A stretch of 64,000 nucleotides of DNA, from contig NZ_ATWV01000003.1 of assembly GCF_000421345.1 (NCBI RefSeq), positions 124,001 to 188,000 on the forward strand, in the 5' to 3' direction. Positions 52,587-60,391 of this stretch are shown in pieces; the first letter of the stretch is position 1; each line of letters starts with the position of its first letter. The DNA comes from Treponema bryantii NK4A124 (GTDB lineage Bacteria > Spirochaetota > Spirochaetia > Treponematales > Treponemataceae). Position numbers and translations under genes: made by a program. The notes under the pieces are model-generated. The model was not told where the DNA came from. It did not search any database and worked only from the letters and a program-made list of their open reading frames with translations.

Positions 52587-53285
52587 TTAAAAAAGTCTGA
52601 AATTAGTAAAAGGAAAATAACACATTAAAACTTTTGCATCTATTTCCTTACCCTTTATTGCTCCCCAGAGACGTGAATCATCAGAAGACTTTCTATTATC
52701 TGCAAGAACAAAGTATTCGTCATATCCAAGAGTAAGCTCATTGAATGAACCTTTTACACCAATTCCTGTATCCCAATCAGCCGGAGGAACATAAAAAGTT
52801 ACATTGTAAGGTTCATTTACAATTTCAAACTCTGTAAGAAAATGCTTTTCTCCTGCCGGCTTTATATAAAGTACATAATCTCTCATATAAATTGTATCAC
52901 CAGGCATACCTACAACACGTCTTATATGAGACTTTGAAGCAGGAAGTTCATTTTTTTCAAATAAAGAAAGCTGTTGTCCTGTAAAGAAGCGGATAAACTG
53001 ATCTGCCAATTTCTTATATAAAGGATATGTCATTTGGTTACGGGCATTTAAGAGAACCACATCACCACGAGAATATCCACCGTTTACAGAAGATACCATT
53101 ACAATAGATTTTTCAGGAATGTCTGGTATCATAGAAATTGAATTCTGGCGTACAGGATAAATTAAATAAGAAATTACAAGATTAATAAAGATATATAGAC
53201 AGATAAAGAAGACAACAAGCGATACAGTTCGTCTGCGGCGTTCTTTTTTTATCTGATATGAAAATACTTCGATATTGCGGTTCAA
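52587..53285 (-). CDS. lepB: signal peptidase I (Lys replaced by Arg)
   Basis: 232 residues from a TTG start with GAGGGG 6 bases upstream; the only nearby ATG leads to a stop. One N-terminal span (VSLVVFFICLYIFINLVISY, 21-40). The catalytic serine box is NSISMIPDIPEKSIVM with Ser51. The second box is HIRRVVGMPGDTIYMRDYVL, where the usual catalytic Lys (as in IKRAVGLPGD) is Arg122. DNRKSSDDSRLWGAIKG is the third conserved box. Signal peptidase I cleaves signal peptides on the periplasmic side of the inner membrane. The Lys-to-Arg change at the general base is odd; a nearby Lys118 could compensate. Confidence 0.88.
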   Translation of the reverse strand: MNRNIEVFSYQIKKERRRRTVSLVVFFICLYIFINLVISYLIYPVRQNSISMIPDIPEKSIVMVSSVNGGYSRGDVVLLNARNQMTYPLYKKLADQFIRFFTGQQLSLFEKNELPASKSHIRRVVGMPGDTIYMRDYVLYIKPAGEKHFLTEFEIVNEPYNVTFYVPPADWDTGIGVKGSFNELTLGYDEYFVLADNRKSSDDSRLWGAIKGKEIDAKVLMCYFPFTNFRLF

Positions 53286-53417
53286 AACATTCCCCTCGTT
53301 TTTATATATTATAAAGTATCAAAAATTTTATTTTCATACAAGTTAGATTTTTCTTTGATTTTATATAACGATAATTTGTAACCAATATGAAACTCAATTT
53401 TTATAGGTGGTAAAGCT

Positions 53418-53479
53418 AAAAATTGCTTTCGCAATTTTTTTAACGCTTTGCTATAGAAGGCCGACCCGCCAGCGGCCTT
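53418..53479. repeat. two adjacent hairpins in the lepB-smpB intergenic region
   Basis: AAAAATTGC-TTTC-GCAATTTTT (53418-53439, perfect 9-base stem) is followed by AAGGCCG-N9-CGGCCTT (53457-53479, perfect 7-base stem). They lie in the 248-base divergent gap, which contains no convincing gene. They are more likely part of a dispersed repeat or a small structured leader than a terminator, because the flanking genes point away from them. Confidence 0.55.
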
Positions 53480-53496
53480 ACACATTTTTTGATAAC

Positions 53497-53525
53497 TTGA
53501 AAGCAATATCTTTATACTTTATAAT
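53497..53525 (+). promoter_or_regulatory. strong sigma70-type promoter of smpB
   Basis: TTGAAA, 17-base spacer and TATAAT, ending 8 bases before the ATG at 53534. The expected start point (about 53532) leaves a leader of only about 2 bases, so the AAGGAT in front of the ATG may be untranscribed. Confidence 0.7.
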
Positions 53526-53533
53526 ATAAGGAT

Positions 53534-53995
53534 ATGGACGGCAGAAAGATTATTGCAGAAAACAGAAAGGCAAGATTTGACTATTTTATTGAAGATACTT
53601 ACGAGTGTGGAATTGTACTTGAAGGAACAGAAGTCAAATCTGTAAAAAATGGAAATATCTCATTTCCTGACGCTTTTGCTGAAATAACAAACGGCGAGGT
53701 ATGGGTAAAAAACTTTCACATTTCTGAATATTCTTTCTCTTCTATATTTAATCACGATCCGGACAGACCAAAAAAACTGCTTTTACATGCAGATGAAATC
53801 AAAAGGTTAACCAGACGTGTTGATGAAAAAGGCTGTACCCTTATTCCGTTAGATTTTTATCTGAAAAACGGACGTGTAAAAGTTACACTGGGTGTTTGTA
53901 AAGGTAAAAAAATGTACGATAAAAGGGCTGCAATTAAAGACCGTGATGTACAGCGTGACATTCAGCGTGAATTTGCAGGAAAACTGAGAGGTTGA
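53534..53995 (+). CDS. smpB: SsrA-binding protein SmpB
   Basis: 153 residues. IIAENRKARFDYFIEDTYEC then GIVLEGTEVKSVKNGNISFP at the N-terminus, RDRPKK-type loop (DPDRPKKLLLHADEIKRLTR), and KMYDKRAAIKDRDVQRDIQR at the C-terminus are the family signatures. SmpB binds tmRNA and helps rescue stalled ribosomes. The ssrA gene is not in the adjacent sequence. A divergent lepB lies upstream and a second gene starts 1 base after the stop. Confidence 0.97.
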   Translation: MDGRKIIAENRKARFDYFIEDTYECGIVLEGTEVKSVKNGNISFPDAFAEITNGEVWVKNFHISEYSFSSIFNHDPDRPKKLLLHADEIKRLTRRVDEKGCTLIPLDFYLKNGRVKVTLGVCKGKKMYDKRAAIKDRDVQRDIQREFAGKLRG

Positions 53996-53996
53996 T

Positions 53997-54878
53997 TTGA
54001 GGAATAAAAAGATTTCTCTTAAAAAATCAATAATCATTTCATTTATTCTCTTTTTTATACCACTATCCCTGCCAGGACAAAGTTACAGCATAGATTATTA
54101 CGGTATAGTTTCAACAGAAATTGATGCAAACATGTCTAAAATGACAAGCGACCTTTACTATACCCAGCTTTCCGAAATCAATAATTTTTCCGTTTCAGAT
54201 AAAAGAACTACTCCAAGCCTTACAGAAAGGCCGGATGCATCCTCTTTTTCAGACGGAAAACTATCTTTCTTCACCTTTATTACAAAAGATTCTTCTTCGG
54301 ACAAATGGATAACCACCTATTATGTAGTTGATAAAAACAAAAACGAAGAGCATTCAAAAAAAAAGACCTATGATTCCTTCTATAAAATATTAATGGAACC
54401 AAAAGATGTTCTTAAAAATACAATCAAGCAGCTTATAGAAAACGATACATCCGCAACTTCCATAACGGCTTCTATCCAGAATCCGGTTTCATCAGGCAAT
54501 GCAAAAATCGCTTCCACAGAAGAGCTTTCCGGCACCTGGGGAGGAGAAGAAAATATCAATAAAATTGTAATTATGAGAGGCGGAAGAGGCTTTGTTATTT
54601 TTAACAACGGTGCTTCCATGAATATAACCGTAGAACTTTCCGGATCAGATGACAACAAAATGGTAGTCATCACTCAAAAAGCTAATTCAAATGCTTCTTT
54701 TTACCCTGAATTAAACCGTACAGCTGCACTTTCAGCGGCAGTATCAGCAAAACCTATAAAATGGACCCTGGCTTTAACTGATAATAATACCCTAAAGGGA
54801 AGAAAAGATACTCTTTTACCTGATGGAGACAGTTATAAAGAAGGAAGCGTAAACGTTATCTGGACAAGACTTAATTAA
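53997..54878 (+). CDS. exported protein of unknown function
   Basis: 293 residues from a TTG start at 53997 with GAGAGG 5 bases upstream. Positively charged start and one hydrophobic segment (SIIISFILFFIPLSLPG, residues 11-27) suggest a signal peptide. The mature part has a Ser/Asp/Lys-rich region (30-175) and a C-terminal beta-rich domain from about 178 with ELSGTWGGEENINKIVIMRG and IKWTLALTDNNTLKGRKDTL, resembling a lipocalin-like small barrel. No family is recognised. It is in the smpB transcript and converges on the 54885 gene. Confidence 0.65.
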   Translation: MRNKKISLKKSIIISFILFFIPLSLPGQSYSIDYYGIVSTEIDANMSKMTSDLYYTQLSEINNFSVSDKRTTPSLTERPDASSFSDGKLSFFTFITKDSSSDKWITTYYVVDKNKNEEHSKKKTYDSFYKILMEPKDVLKNTIKQLIENDTSATSITASIQNPVSSGNAKIASTEELSGTWGGEENINKIVIMRGGRGFVIFNNGASMNITVELSGSDDNKMVVITQKANSNASFYPELNRTAALSAAVSAKPIKWTLALTDNNTLKGRKDTLLPDGDSYKEGSVNVIWTRLN

Positions 54879-54884
54879 AGAAGA

Positions 54885-55382
54885 TTAAATCTGAGGAATA
54901 TCATAAACAGGAATACCTGTTACAATCGGTTTTTTGTTTTTTCCTATTATAATATTTCCACGACTGATATCATATAAAAAGAAAATCAAAATAAAGAGTA
55001 AGGCAAAAACAAATCCCACTATTTTACATATTTTTTCTGATATGAATTCCGGTTCTTCGTGACGTAAAACAGTGCCTGTATCATACAAAGTTGTCTGTGC
55101 GGGTCTGAGACCAGTTATTTTAACAAGTTTCTCACCTTCACTTACATAATCAAGCTTATGAGCATAAGAGGCAATTACTGCTCTGTCATTTTGTAAAGCA
55201 GCAAGTTCAAGGGAAAGTTCGCTGTTAATATTCTGGATATCAGCTGTCTGACGGCTTATAATCCGCTTCTGCTCTTCCATTTTGTTATAACAATAAAGAC
55301 TATTCTGTCCAAACGTCATAGAAAGAAGAACGTAGACAAAGGTTCCGAAAAATATTGCTGCAAGATACTTGGCACGATTCAT
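54885..55382 (-). CDS. FtsB/DivIC-like coiled-coil membrane protein
   Basis: 165 residues from the ATG at 55382; the open frame continues 73 codons up but overlaps the divergent promoter region and has no protein-like character. One N-terminal span (YLAAIFFGTFVYVLLSMTFG), a coiled coil (MEEQKRIISRQTADIQNINS, ELSLELAALQNDRAVIASYA), then GYVSEGEKLVKI-type end (LDYVSEGEKLVKITGL), which is the septum-formation-initiator/FtsB pattern. A second span (FVFALLFILIFFLYDI) near the C-terminus is not usual for FtsB. Likely cell-division or envelope scaffold; confidence is moderate. Confidence 0.6.
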   Translation of the reverse strand: MNRAKYLAAIFFGTFVYVLLSMTFGQNSLYCYNKMEEQKRIISRQTADIQNINSELSLELAALQNDRAVIASYAHKLDYVSEGEKLVKITGLRPAQTTLYDTGTVLRHEEPEFISEKICKIVGFVFALLFILIFFLYDISRGNIIIGKNKKPIVTGIPVYDIPQI

Positions 55383-55435
55383 AGATAATTTTAATATCGG
55401 CAATAATTTCTGTTTTCTGAAATGAAAAGATGTGT

Positions 55436-55441
55436 TATAAT
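55436..55441 (+). promoter_or_regulatory. -10 box upstream of the acidic-protein gene
   Basis: TATAAT about 97 bases before the ATG at 55538. No good -35 partner. The ATG itself has a strong GAGGAG site. Confidence 0.35.
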
Positions 55442-55537
55442 AAAAAAAGAATATAGTAAATACTTCTATTTTTTTCAGGGATATATGCCGATATATAAAA
55501 TGTACAAGTATATTACTATCCGAATGAGAGGAGCTAT

Positions 55538-58111
55538 ATGAGTAAATCTGATGACAATACAAATGAACTTGAGAGTTATGGTGTCTGGGTAAAGAATTCA
55601 ACAGGGAACAGCGCTAATACCGAGACCCCTGCAGACCCATCGGATGAACTGAATCTTGATGCTGGTGGCTTGGATTTACCTGATTTCGACGACTCCGACT
55701 TTTCCGATATGTTTAAGGAAGAACCTCAGGGTGCAGATTCTGCTTCCATGGATGATTTCGGCAATGAAGATGACACAACGCTCAGTACAGATGAGCTTGC
55801 AAATATAACAGACGGCTTTGAAGTAGAACAGGTTGAAGCTCCGGAAGAAAGTGGAGACCTTGATTTAGGAGATTTTGATATTCCTGATTCAAGTGAATCA
55901 GAAGCTGCCGGCGAAGAAAGTGATACAGCTGCTGAAGTAGAAGTTTCTGCAGAAAGCAGCGGCGATGAAGAAATTTCACTTGATGACTTTATGGACGGAG
56001 GCTTCTCTGATGAGTCTGTTGCTGCCGGAAATAACGGTTATGAGCCTGGTGCTGAACCTGCAGCAGCCGCATCAAATGAAACTGAAGAGCTTTCTCTTGA
56101 TGACTTTATGGATGGAGATTCTTTTGATTCTGCTCCTGAAAGTCCAAAAGAAACTGAAGTTATTGAAGATGAAGCACCTCTTGATATGGATATAAGCTTT
56201 GATGATTCAGCAGATACTGTTGAAACAGAAGACAATGTTTCTCTTGATATCACTTCAGATGAAGATGATAACGATTATGACACAGAAGAATCTGAAGAAG
56301 TAGAAACCGAAGAAGTTTCAATGGATGACTTTGGTTCAAGCTTTACAGCAGAAGAAACTTCTGTTCACACTCCAGATACTTCTTCTGAAAATATTAATAC
56401 AGAAGATGTTGATCTTTCAGACTTTGGTATTGATGCAAATGCAGAAGAGACTCCTATCGTACAGGATGTTGAAGAAGCCAAGAATAAAGAGAAGATTGTT
56501 GATTATGATCTGACTGTTGGCGACGAAAACACTGCATCTGCACCAGTTGTTAATGAAATAAAAACTGATGCTGTAGAAGAAACTGATGAAGTTATTCCTG
56601 AAGAAGCACCTAAGAATGAAAATTCTACAACTGTAGACAATTCACTTTTACAGCAGATTGTTTCTGAGCTTTCAAATCTCAAAGATGAACTGAATAAGCT
56701 TAAAACAAACCTTGAAGAAATTAAAACTCAGGAAAATACAGTTAGTCCTGCTGCAGCTGTTGCTGCCGGAGTTGCCGGTGTAGCCGCAGGTGCTGCGATT
56801 GCCGCTGCAACAAACGAAGCAGATGAAATTCCGGAAGCAAAAGATGAAGGCGGATTCTTCAGCGGTGATGATGAAGATGAAACAATTGCCCTTTCCTTCG
56901 ATGAACTTGACAACATCATGAATACAGCTGAATTCAGTGATACTGTTGAAGCTGGAACTACAGATGAAAACGAAGATACAGTTACTGAAGAAGCTGCTGT
57001 AGAAGAGTCTGTTGTAGAGGAACCTTCTGTAGAAGAAAGCGAAGAGCCGGTTATTGAAGAGAACTCTGTAGAAATTGAAGATACAACAGAAAATACTGAA
57101 ACAGAAGTTCCTTTTGAAGAAACTGTAATTGAAGACAGCACAACAATAGAAGAAGTTTCAGATAATCCTGATGATACAGTAATCGATGAATCTATTATCT
57201 CTTCTGAAGTAGAAGCAGATGAAGTTGAAGATGAAACATCAGATATTGAAACTGATATTGAAAATGCAATTTCTTACGAAAAAGACACTTCCCTTGATGA
57301 CATTAACTTTGAGGAAGACCAGTCAGATAACTTCGATTTCACTTCTGAAGAAAAACTCGAAGAGCCTAAGATTGACGAATTCATTCCAGACGGAAATGAT
57401 GAGCTTTATGAAAATGAAGAGCTTCCTGATGAAATCTCAATTCCAAAAGAAGACGACCTTCTTGTAGAATCAACTTCTTCAGACTTTATGGATTCTGTAA
57501 AAGAAACAACCGAAGAAGAGGATACTGCTACAGAGTTTGTTGCAGATGAAACTGATGACGTAGATACAATTGATTTACCTTCAGAACTGCCAGACTCAAT
57601 TGAAGAAGAAAACATTGTTGAAGAAGATGTTGTAATTGAAGATGAGCCTGCAATCACAGAAGAGACTGTAGTTGAAGAAGAGCCGGTAATCGAAGAAGAA
57701 ACCGTTATTGAAGAGGAACCTGTTATCGAAGAAGAAATCAAAGATGACGACATTCCTACTGTAGACAAGGTTCTTAATGATGAAGCAGTTGAAGAAGAAA
57801 CAACAGTTGAAGAACCTGTAATCGAAGAAAGCAATGTAGAAGAAGAAGCAACTTCCGCTGCTTCATTTGCAGAAGTTGACAATCTCGACAATACCCTTTC
57901 TGAAAGCAACCTTGCTTACCTTGATAATTCAGCAGGCGATAATGCTTCTGATAATATTGCAAACGCAGACCTCAAACAGGATATAAAGTCAGTACTCCTT
58001 TATATGGATCAGCTGCTTGAAAACCTTCCTGAAGAAAAGATTGTTGAGTTTGCTAAGTCAGATGAATTCGTAACTTACAAAAAGCTTTTCTCAGAATTAG
58101 GACTTTCTTAA
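55538..58111 (+). CDS. very acidic repetitive protein with LDDF motifs
   Basis: 857 residues, GAGGAG ribosome-binding site. No signal peptide or membrane span in the first 50 residues; starts MSKSDDNTNELESYGVWVKN. Asp/Glu dominate throughout. Short motifs of the form (I/L/V)S(L/M)DDF recur between residues 145 and 270 (EEISLDDFMDG, EELSLDDFMDG, EEVSMDDFGSS), with related DLSDFGI later. A coiled coil (about 365-400: LLQQIVSELSNLKDELNKLK) is followed by an Ala/Gly/Val hydrophobic stretch (406-425). Tandem EEPVIEEE-like repeats occupy about 480-800. The last 45 residues (KQDIKSVLLYMDQLLENLPE, EKIVEFAKSDEFVTYKKLFS) look like a folded helical domain. Family unknown; probably a scaffold. The next gene is 1 base downstream. 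Confidence 0.8.
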   Translation: MSKSDDNTNELESYGVWVKNSTGNSANTETPADPSDELNLDAGGLDLPDFDDSDFSDMFKEEPQGADSASMDDFGNEDDTTLSTDELANITDGFEVEQVEAPEESGDLDLGDFDIPDSSESEAAGEESDTAAEVEVSAESSGDEEISLDDFMDGGFSDESVAAGNNGYEPGAEPAAAASNETEELSLDDFMDGDSFDSAPESPKETEVIEDEAPLDMDISFDDSADTVETEDNVSLDITSDEDDNDYDTEESEEVETEEVSMDDFGSSFTAEETSVHTPDTSSENINTEDVDLSDFGIDANAEETPIVQDVEEAKNKEKIVDYDLTVGDENTASAPVVNEIKTDAVEETDEVIPEEAPKNENSTTVDNSLLQQIVSELSNLKDELNKLKTNLEEIKTQENTVSPAAAVAAGVAGVAAGAAIAAATNEADEIPEAKDEGGFFSGDDEDETIALSFDELDNIMNTAEFSDTVEAGTTDENEDTVTEEAAVEESVVEEPSVEESEEPVIEENSVEIEDTTENTETEVPFEETVIEDSTTIEEVSDNPDDTVIDESIISSEVEADEVEDETSDIETDIENAISYEKDTSLDDINFEEDQSDNFDFTSEEKLEEPKIDEFIPDGNDELYENEELPDEISIPKEDDLLVESTSSDFMDSVKETTEEEDTATEFVADETDDVDTIDLPSELPDSIEEENIVEEDVVIEDEPAITEETVVEEEPVIEEETVIEEEPVIEEEIKDDDIPTVDKVLNDEAVEEETTVEEPVIEESNVEEEATSAASFAEVDNLDNTLSESNLAYLDNSAGDNASDNIANADLKQDIKSVLLYMDQLLENLPEEKIVEFAKSDEFVTYKKLFSELGLS

Positions 58112-58112
58112 T

Positions 58113-58910
58113 ATGGGGCTTCTTTCGCGAGCAAATAACCTGGATGAAATTAAAAGTAATCCAGGTATTTCTTTTTCTGATTTCATAATTAAACATTCCT
58201 TAAAAACCTGTGCCCTTCTCGAAAAAAAAGATTCAGATTACAAAGTATCGGATAGCATTGGTTTTGATGCAGAATCCATTCTTTCTGCAACTTCAACTTC
58301 AGATTTCTGGGATGGAATCTGTAAAAACTCGGGTCAGATATATACATTTTCAAATTCTGATAACAGACAACTGCTTCAGTTATTTTCATTTAACATGAAA
58401 GACAATCTGAAAGACCTTTCCGTATACAAAAACTCAGCCGGTAAAATTATTATCTGTGCCGGAAGTCTTTCTCAGGCAGCTGCAAAAGATTTTGAATCAA
58501 TTAATACCCAAAGACATAATAATAACATTCTTAATCTGAATCCTCTTATCAAAGAAAACACTGTTGTCCTTTTGCTAAAAATTGATTTTTCAGAAGCAAT
58601 TAAAAGTTTTTATATTTCAGAAAAAGACAAAATTTCAGATTTAGATTTCTTTACAAAAACTTTAATGAATGAGTTATACAACCGCTTTACCTGCAGATAT
58701 AATATTCCAGATACAACCCTGCAGATAAATCCTTTTGTATTAAAATCAGTATTTATAACTGATAAAGAATATTCCTTAGAATTAATTTCTCATCATATAA
58801 TTCTAAATCTTAAAGAAGTATTAAATAATCATACTGACTATATTCAAATCTGCTTTGCCGGTACTGCAGATTCATGCGATAAAATTCAATCCTTTTTACA
58901 GGCGGAATAA
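58113..58910 (+). CDS. conserved-looking protein of unknown function
   Basis: 265 residues, mixed alpha/beta character, no signal peptide or membrane span. Starts MGLLSRANNLDEIKSNPGIS. It follows the acidic protein by 1 base and precedes the DUF115 gene by 2 bases, so it belongs to the same transcript. No motif identifies a family; a signalling-like regulatory domain (GAF- or roadblock-like) is conceivable from the alternating pattern but not supported. Confidence 0.6.
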   Translation: MGLLSRANNLDEIKSNPGISFSDFIIKHSLKTCALLEKKDSDYKVSDSIGFDAESILSATSTSDFWDGICKNSGQIYTFSNSDNRQLLQLFSFNMKDNLKDLSVYKNSAGKIIICAGSLSQAAAKDFESINTQRHNNNILNLNPLIKENTVVLLLKIDFSEAIKSFYISEKDKISDLDFFTKTLMNELYNRFTCRYNIPDTTLQINPFVLKSVFITDKEYSLELISHHIILNLKEVLNNHTDYIQICFAGTADSCDKIQSFLQAE

Positions 58911-58912
58911 TT

Positions 58913-60391
58913 TTGAAGATAACAATTCAAAAAGCTAAAAATGGAGAAGAAACAGCACTTGTCGAAAATCATTTTCTCCATTCAAATTATTCTCCGGTAA
59001 AAGAAGCAGAAAGATTTACACAGGCTTTAGTTTTACCTTATGCAGCATCAAAAATCATAATTACAGAACCTGGCCTTTCTTATATTCTTCCTTTTCTAAA
59101 AAACAAATTCCCGGGAAGTAAAATAGGAGCAATCCGTTATTGCGACAGCTTTAATAATTATAATAAAGATTTTGATTTCATCTTAAATTATTATGAGCAC
59201 AAAGATTTAGAAACATATCTGGAAAGTATTTTTACAGAAGAAGAATTACTGACAACCTTTTTCACTCCCTGGACTCCATCATCTCAGGTATTCAGTGACA
59301 TAGATAAAGAGGTCTGGACTTCCATAAAAAATGCTCTCTACCGTTCTAAAACCTTATTAATAACAAGACAGTATTTTGAAAAAAAATGGTTTTTAAACAG
59401 TCTGATTTTTTTTACAAATTGCCAGAATATTACAAGTTTGACAGAACCTGTAAATAAAGACATTCTTATAATATCTTCAGGGCCAAGCCTTTTACCTTTC
59501 ATTGATTACATAAAAAATAATCAGAATAAGTTTTTTATTTTATGTCTTTCTTCGGCCATTACTGTTTGTATAAAAAATGGAATAAAACCTGATTTATGCA
59601 TGTCTACAGACGGCGGTTACTGGGCTTCGGAACATTTAAAAGTTTTATATAAAAAGGAGATACCGCTTGCAATGCCTGCAGAAGGATATTGTAAAAAATC
59701 TCTTTTGCAAAAACTTACCGTTTTACCTCTGAATTACGGAGACGGCTTTTCCAATGATTTATTTACATCTGTAAAACTTAAAGCAATGAAAGCTTACAGA
59801 AATGGAACAGTAAGCGGCACTGCCCTTCTTTTTGCTGCAACTTATTTTACAAAAAACATTTACCTTTGCGGACTTGATATGGCCTGTCAGAAAGGTTTTC
59901 AACACGCTCAGCCAAATCAGCTGGAATTAAATTCCTGTTTATCTGATAATCGTATTAAAAGCAAATCCTTAAGATTATTCAAATCTGAACTAACTAACGA
60001 TAGTCTGGAAATATATAAAAACTGGTTTATAAATAATCCATTGAAATTATCAAACCGGAATGTATTCAGACTAATTGAAGAAAAAGACAGAAAAAACTCA
60101 CTAAAATGGATTGAAGATATCAACCTGAAAGATTTTTCTAATTTAACAAAAGACCTGACCTCTTATGAAAAAGATTTCTTTACTGCTGAGCAGATAAACA
60201 TTCAAAAAAAAGCAATATCAGATTTATTAAAAAGAAAAGACATAACAGAAAGCTTAAAAAAACAATTATTTCCTTTAGATTATGTACAGTTGGCTCATGA
60301 ACCTGAAAACACAGAAATTATTCAAAAAATAAATAACGAATGGGAAAAGATAAAAATTAAGGCCGGTAATCTTATAAATGCAGATATATAA
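58913..60391 (+). CDS. DUF115 (Maf-like) protein, copy 1
   Basis: 492 residues from a TTG start two bases after the previous stop. The central domain has ILIISSGPSLLPFIDYIKNN, CIKNGIKPDLCMSTDGGYWA and GTVSGTALLFAATYF then NIYLCGLDMA, the core of the DUF115/MptE-like family (6-hydroxymethylpterin diphosphokinase-like fold). In Campylobacter, Helicobacter and Aeromonas the family member Maf is a flagellin glycosyltransferase adding nonulosonic acid. Treponemal flagellins are known to be glycosylated, so this is a candidate for that step. It overlaps the next paralogue by 14 bases. The extra N-terminal 170 residues are also seen in Maf proteins. Confidence 0.78.
   Translation: MKITIQKAKNGEETALVENHFLHSNYSPVKEAERFTQALVLPYAASKIIITEPGLSYILPFLKNKFPGSKIGAIRYCDSFNNYNKDFDFILNYYEHKDLETYLESIFTEEELLTTFFTPWTPSSQVFSDIDKEVWTSIKNALYRSKTLLITRQYFEKKWFLNSLIFFTNCQNITSLTEPVNKDILIISSGPSLLPFIDYIKNNQNKFFILCLSSAITVCIKNGIKPDLCMSTDGGYWASEHLKVLYKKEIPLAMPAEGYCKKSLLQKLTVLPLNYGDGFSNDLFTSVKLKAMKAYRNGTVSGTALLFAATYFTKNIYLCGLDMACQKGFQHAQPNQLELNSCLSDNRIKSKSLRLFKSELTNDSLEIYKNWFINNPLKLSNRNVFRLIEEKDRKNSLKWIEDINLKDFSNLTKDLTSYEKDFFTAEQINIQKKAISDLLKRKDITESLKKQLFPLDYVQLAHEPENTEIIQKINNEWEKIKIKAGNLINADI

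Noticed and set aside
53309-53506. 65-residue minus-strand open frame in the lepB-smpB gap
   Set aside because: It covers the hairpin pair and the smpB promoter, has no ribosome-binding site and a composition typical of repeat-derived frames. I treat it as non-coding.
53286-53533. tmRNA gene next to smpB
   Set aside because: The gap is 248 bases, too short for a full tmRNA, and no tRNA-Ala-like end or tag-coding sequence ending in a typical ALAA-type peptide was seen.
55383-55601. 73-codon N-terminal extension of the FtsB-like gene
   Set aside because: It overlaps the start and promoter of the divergent acidic-protein gene and is His/Tyr/Ser-rich without protein-like order.
56728-57909. Long Ser-rich open frames on the minus strand inside the acidic-protein gene
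   Set aside because: They are the antisense of GAA/GAT/TCT-rich codons and have no start signals; the plus-strand frame is intact with a strong ribosome-binding site.
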